A stretch of 64,000 nt of DNA, taken from contig NZ_JBIVRB010000005.1 in the NCBI RefSeq assembly GCF_044755465.1, positions 62,001-126,000 on the forward strand, read 5' to 3'. The number at the start of each line of letters is the position of its first letter. Within the stretch, counting starts at the first letter, position 1. Origin of the DNA: Peterkaempfera sp044755465 (GTDB lineage Bacteria; Actinomycetota; Actinomycetes; Streptomycetales; Streptomycetaceae). Made by a program: the position numbers and the translations under genes. The notes below the pieces were generated by a model that searched no databases, was not told where the DNA came from, and saw only the letters and a list, made by a program, of their open reading frames with translations. Below are positions 62,201-64,000 of this stretch, piece by piece.

Positions 62201-63297
62201 CGGGCGCTCACCGCGGCGGGCCGGTCGGCCTCGCCGGTCCCGTCGGAACCGCCGTCGCGGCGGGCCGCGACGGTGCGGGCGACCAGCGCGACCAGGTAGA
62301 CCGCGACGCCGATCGCGGCGATCCCGACGACGGCGGAGACCAGGTAGCCCAGCCAGGGGTGGGCGTCATCGGTGAAGTCGTAGTCCGCGAAGATCGCGTG
62401 GTGCCACCAGCCGGCGTACTTGTTGAGGCCGCTGGGCACCGCGCCCAGGTGCACCGAGGAGAGGTCCAGGTCCTCCGGGGCGTCCTCGCCGAACGCGCCG
62501 CCCGGCGCCAGCAGGCCCAGCGGGGTCAGCACCACCATCAGGCCCACCGCGCTCGCGGCGACCACGGCCGGGCGCAGCCGGCGCGGCCGGTCGACCCGCT
62601 CGCCGGCGGCCGGGACCCCGGGGTGGTTCAGCCGCAGCAGCGGCAGGTTGGCGCGCTGGAGGTAGGCCAGGACGCCGCCGGTCAGGATGGCTTCGGCGGC
62701 GCCGGCCACGGTCAGGTGGGCCAGCGCCATGGCGGGGATGGTCTGGCTGAGGTGGTACGGGGAGTACAGCGGGGTGCCGGCGGCGTCGTGGAACAGCGAC
62801 GGCTGGATGCCGAACTCGATGGCGGCGGCCAGCGCCGCCGCGTTGATGCCGACGTAGCCGCCGATGGCGGCGGCCACCACCCGGCGTCCGGAGGTCAGCT
62901 CGGAGCGGGCGGCGATCATCCGGTACACCCCCAGCGCGGCGAACGGCAGGATGATCGCCATGTTGAGGACGTTGGCGCCGTACGCCAGCACACCGCCGTC
63001 GCCGAACAGCAGCGCCTGGAAGGCCAGCGCCACCGCGATGGCGATCACCGCCGCCCACGGCCCCAGCACCACCGCGATGACGCAGCCGCCCACCGCGTGC
63101 GCGGTGGTGCCGTCGGGTATCGGCACGTTGAACATCATGGCGAGGAAGGAGACCGCTGCGAAGACCGCCAGTACGGGCACATGTCGGTTCCGTACCGTGC
63201 GTTTGACGCGGACGCTCGCCACGGCCAGCACCGGCACCGAGACGGCGAACGCCGCGGCGCAGGTCTGGGGGCTGAGGTAACCGTCGGGGATGTGCAT
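62197..63297 (-). CDS. ECF nickel/cobalt transporter S component (CbiMN/NikMN fusion)
   Basis: 366 residues. The N-terminus MHIPDGYLSPQTCA is the invariant metal-binding start of CbiM/NikM (Met1, His2 and a later His coordinate the ion). PDGTTAHAVGGCVIAVVLGP and FGDGGVLAYGANVLNMAIIL complete the M domain. The last 120 residues form an N-like domain with two membrane helices around PSGLNKYAGWWHHAIFADYD. Nickel versus cobalt cannot be told from sequence alone; the fused N domain with this layout is common in NikMN. It is the first gene of the operon. Confidence 0.93.
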   Translation of the reverse strand: MHIPDGYLSPQTCAAAFAVSVPVLAVASVRVKRTVRNRHVPVLAVFAAVSFLAMMFNVPIPDGTTAHAVGGCVIAVVLGPWAAVIAIAVALAFQALLFGDGGVLAYGANVLNMAIILPFAALGVYRMIAARSELTSGRRVVAAAIGGYVGINAAALAAAIEFGIQPSLFHDAAGTPLYSPYHLSQTIPAMALAHLTVAGAAEAILTGGVLAYLQRANLPLLRLNHPGVPAAGERVDRPRRLRPAVVAASAVGLMVVLTPLGLLAPGGAFGEDAPEDLDLSSVHLGAVPSGLNKYAGWWHHAIFADYDFTDDAHPWLGYLVSAVVGIAAIGVAVYLVALVARTVAARRDGGSDGTGEADRPAAVSAR

Positions 63298-63772
63298 GGC
63301 TCCGCCTCGGTGGGGGACTCGGGTGAGGGGCCCCGCTCCGCACCCGGCCGCCCGTCGCGGGGTCGACTGCCACCGGGCAGCGCGGAACGCGGTCCTCGCG
63401 GACGTAGGCACCATGATGCCTGCTCTCCGTACCTGCAAGGAAGTCGCAGAAGCGGTGGAGTCGCCGCAGGGGGGCGCCGCCCCCGCCGGGGCGGTACCCG
63501 CTGCGGGGCCGCCCGGGGCACGACTCCGGGCGGTAGCATCGCGCCTGACCCTCCATCACCTGGGCGGAGGGCTGCCGGACGGCTCCCGGCCGACGCCGGC
63601 GGACGGCCCGAGCAGCCTGGACGCGGCCGGGGCCGGCTGCGAGCCCGCCGCCTGACCGGCCGCCGCCGGACCCCGGCCCGCCGCCGCCGACCGTCCGGCC
63701 CCGGCGGGTCGCACTACCCAAGCGCGGGCCGCCTCTCTACGGTGATACGAACAGCTTCATGAAGGGGGCCCA
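63298..63772. promoter_or_regulatory. Divergent leader region, no gene seen
   Basis: 475 bases between the metal transporter and the last gene. I searched by eye for a cobalamin riboswitch (B12-box core) and for a complete TTGCAA-N5-TTGCAA Nur box and found neither; CTTGCA occurs once on the minus strand near 63438. A Gly/Ala/Pro-rich open frame (63290-63655, plus strand) has no ribosome site. Confidence 0.4.
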
Positions 63773-64000
63773 GTGGAGGCTGAGTTGGCGGCACTCGCGG
63801 CGTCGGGGGCGACGACGCTGGTCGGGTTGATGGTCTCGGAGAGCTGGACCCAGGCACGGGACCGCGTCGCGCGGTTCTTCGCCCGGGGCAGCGGCGACCC
63901 GGCACCCCAGGAGCAACTGGAGGTCTCCCGGGCCGAGCTGGCGGCGGCCCGCGAGACGGGCGACGACACCGGCGCGGCCGATGTCGAGGCCGAGTGGCGG
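63773..64000 (+). CDS. Unrecognised protein, N-terminal 76 codons (partial)
   Basis: The window ends inside this gene. GTG 63773 follows GAAGGGGG at about seven bases. The visible part starts VEAELAALAASGATTLVGLM, a short hydrophobic helix, then VSESWTQARDRVARFFARG and an acidic helix with SRAELAAARETGDD. Streptomycetes have many such short proteins (ATTLVGLM then W-x-x-x-R-x-R), often near signalling or effector genes. I infer no function from the fragment. Confidence 0.65.
   Translation, partial: MEAELAALAASGATTLVGLMVSESWTQARDRVARFFARGSGDPAPQEQLEVSRAELAAARETGDDTGAADVEAEWR

Noticed and set aside
63298..63560. Possible cobalamin riboswitch or Nur site before the Ni/Co transporter
   Set aside because: No B12-box core and no full TTGCAA-N5-TTGCAA; only a single CTTGCA half site.

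Overview
The window is very GC-rich, with third-codon-position G/C bias, frequent GTG and TTG starts and strong AGGAGG-type ribosome sites. It carries an HrdA-type sigma factor, the fasR-fabD-fabH-acpP-fabF order, DUF3145 and DUF3052 genes, many TerD paralogues and an AfsA/ScbR-type signalling locus. Together these point to chromosomal DNA of a streptomycete (Streptomyces or a close relative such as Kitasatospora). No rRNA, CRISPR array, insertion sequence or prophage was seen.

Layout, left to right. 0-5 kb: the end of a probable primase gene, an HrdA-like sigma factor, xylulokinase, a small membrane protein, two identical tRNA-Asn genes and a CAT-anticodon tRNA, then a CBS-pair protein. 5-9.5 kb: a MarR regulator divergent from an MDR reductase, a DUF3145 protein, and a class F sortase next to a repeat-rich surface protein that lacks an LPxTG signal. 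9.6-14.8 kb: the housekeeping type II fatty-acid synthase operon under the PucR-type activator FasR. 15-26.4 kb: pirin, a serine hydrolase, a MerR regulator with its aldo/keto reductase behind a typical long-spacer MerR promoter, an acyltransferase/alpha-beta hydrolase pair, a NarL-type two-component pair, and a TetR regulator divergent from a drug-efflux MFS pump. 26.4-32 kb: a 12-bp minisatellite, DNA photolyase, pyruvate dehydrogenase E1 (aceE) and a DUF3052 protein.

32.3-45.5 kb is a tellurium-resistance-type (Ter) stress region. It has an AhpE-like peroxiredoxin, two tandem TerD genes, a TerC-like membrane protein, a TerA-like protein and a divergent proline-tailed TerD. An apparent operon follows, encoding a CitE/HpcH-like lyase, a phosphoribosyltransferase with a TRSP domain, a StiP/PELOTA-family protein and a HAD phosphatase. 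That set is the one proposed in the literature to make a nucleoside-like stress metabolite.

45.8-57 kb: an FmdB zinc ribbon, a coiled-coil membrane protein, tRNA-Val and an MFS transporter. Next comes a compact group: dihydroxyacetone kinase dhaK-dhaL, a HAD phosphatase, an AfsA-type butyrolactone synthase and a ScbR-type receptor. AfsA enzymes use dihydroxyacetone phosphate, so a DHA kinase and a phosphatase beside AfsA suggest a self-supplied signalling-lactone pathway. This is my strongest candidate for an under-described system. It is followed by a secreted GH26 beta-mannanase behind a perfect CebR-type operator and a DUF202 protein.

57-64 kb: a molybdate ABC transporter (modABC), an ECF-type nickel/cobalt transporter (MN fusion, Q with a Cys-rich extension, O) and the first 76 codons of an unrecognised protein. 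All calls come from reading the sequence without database searches. Start codons were chosen by ribosome-site spacing and family conservation.
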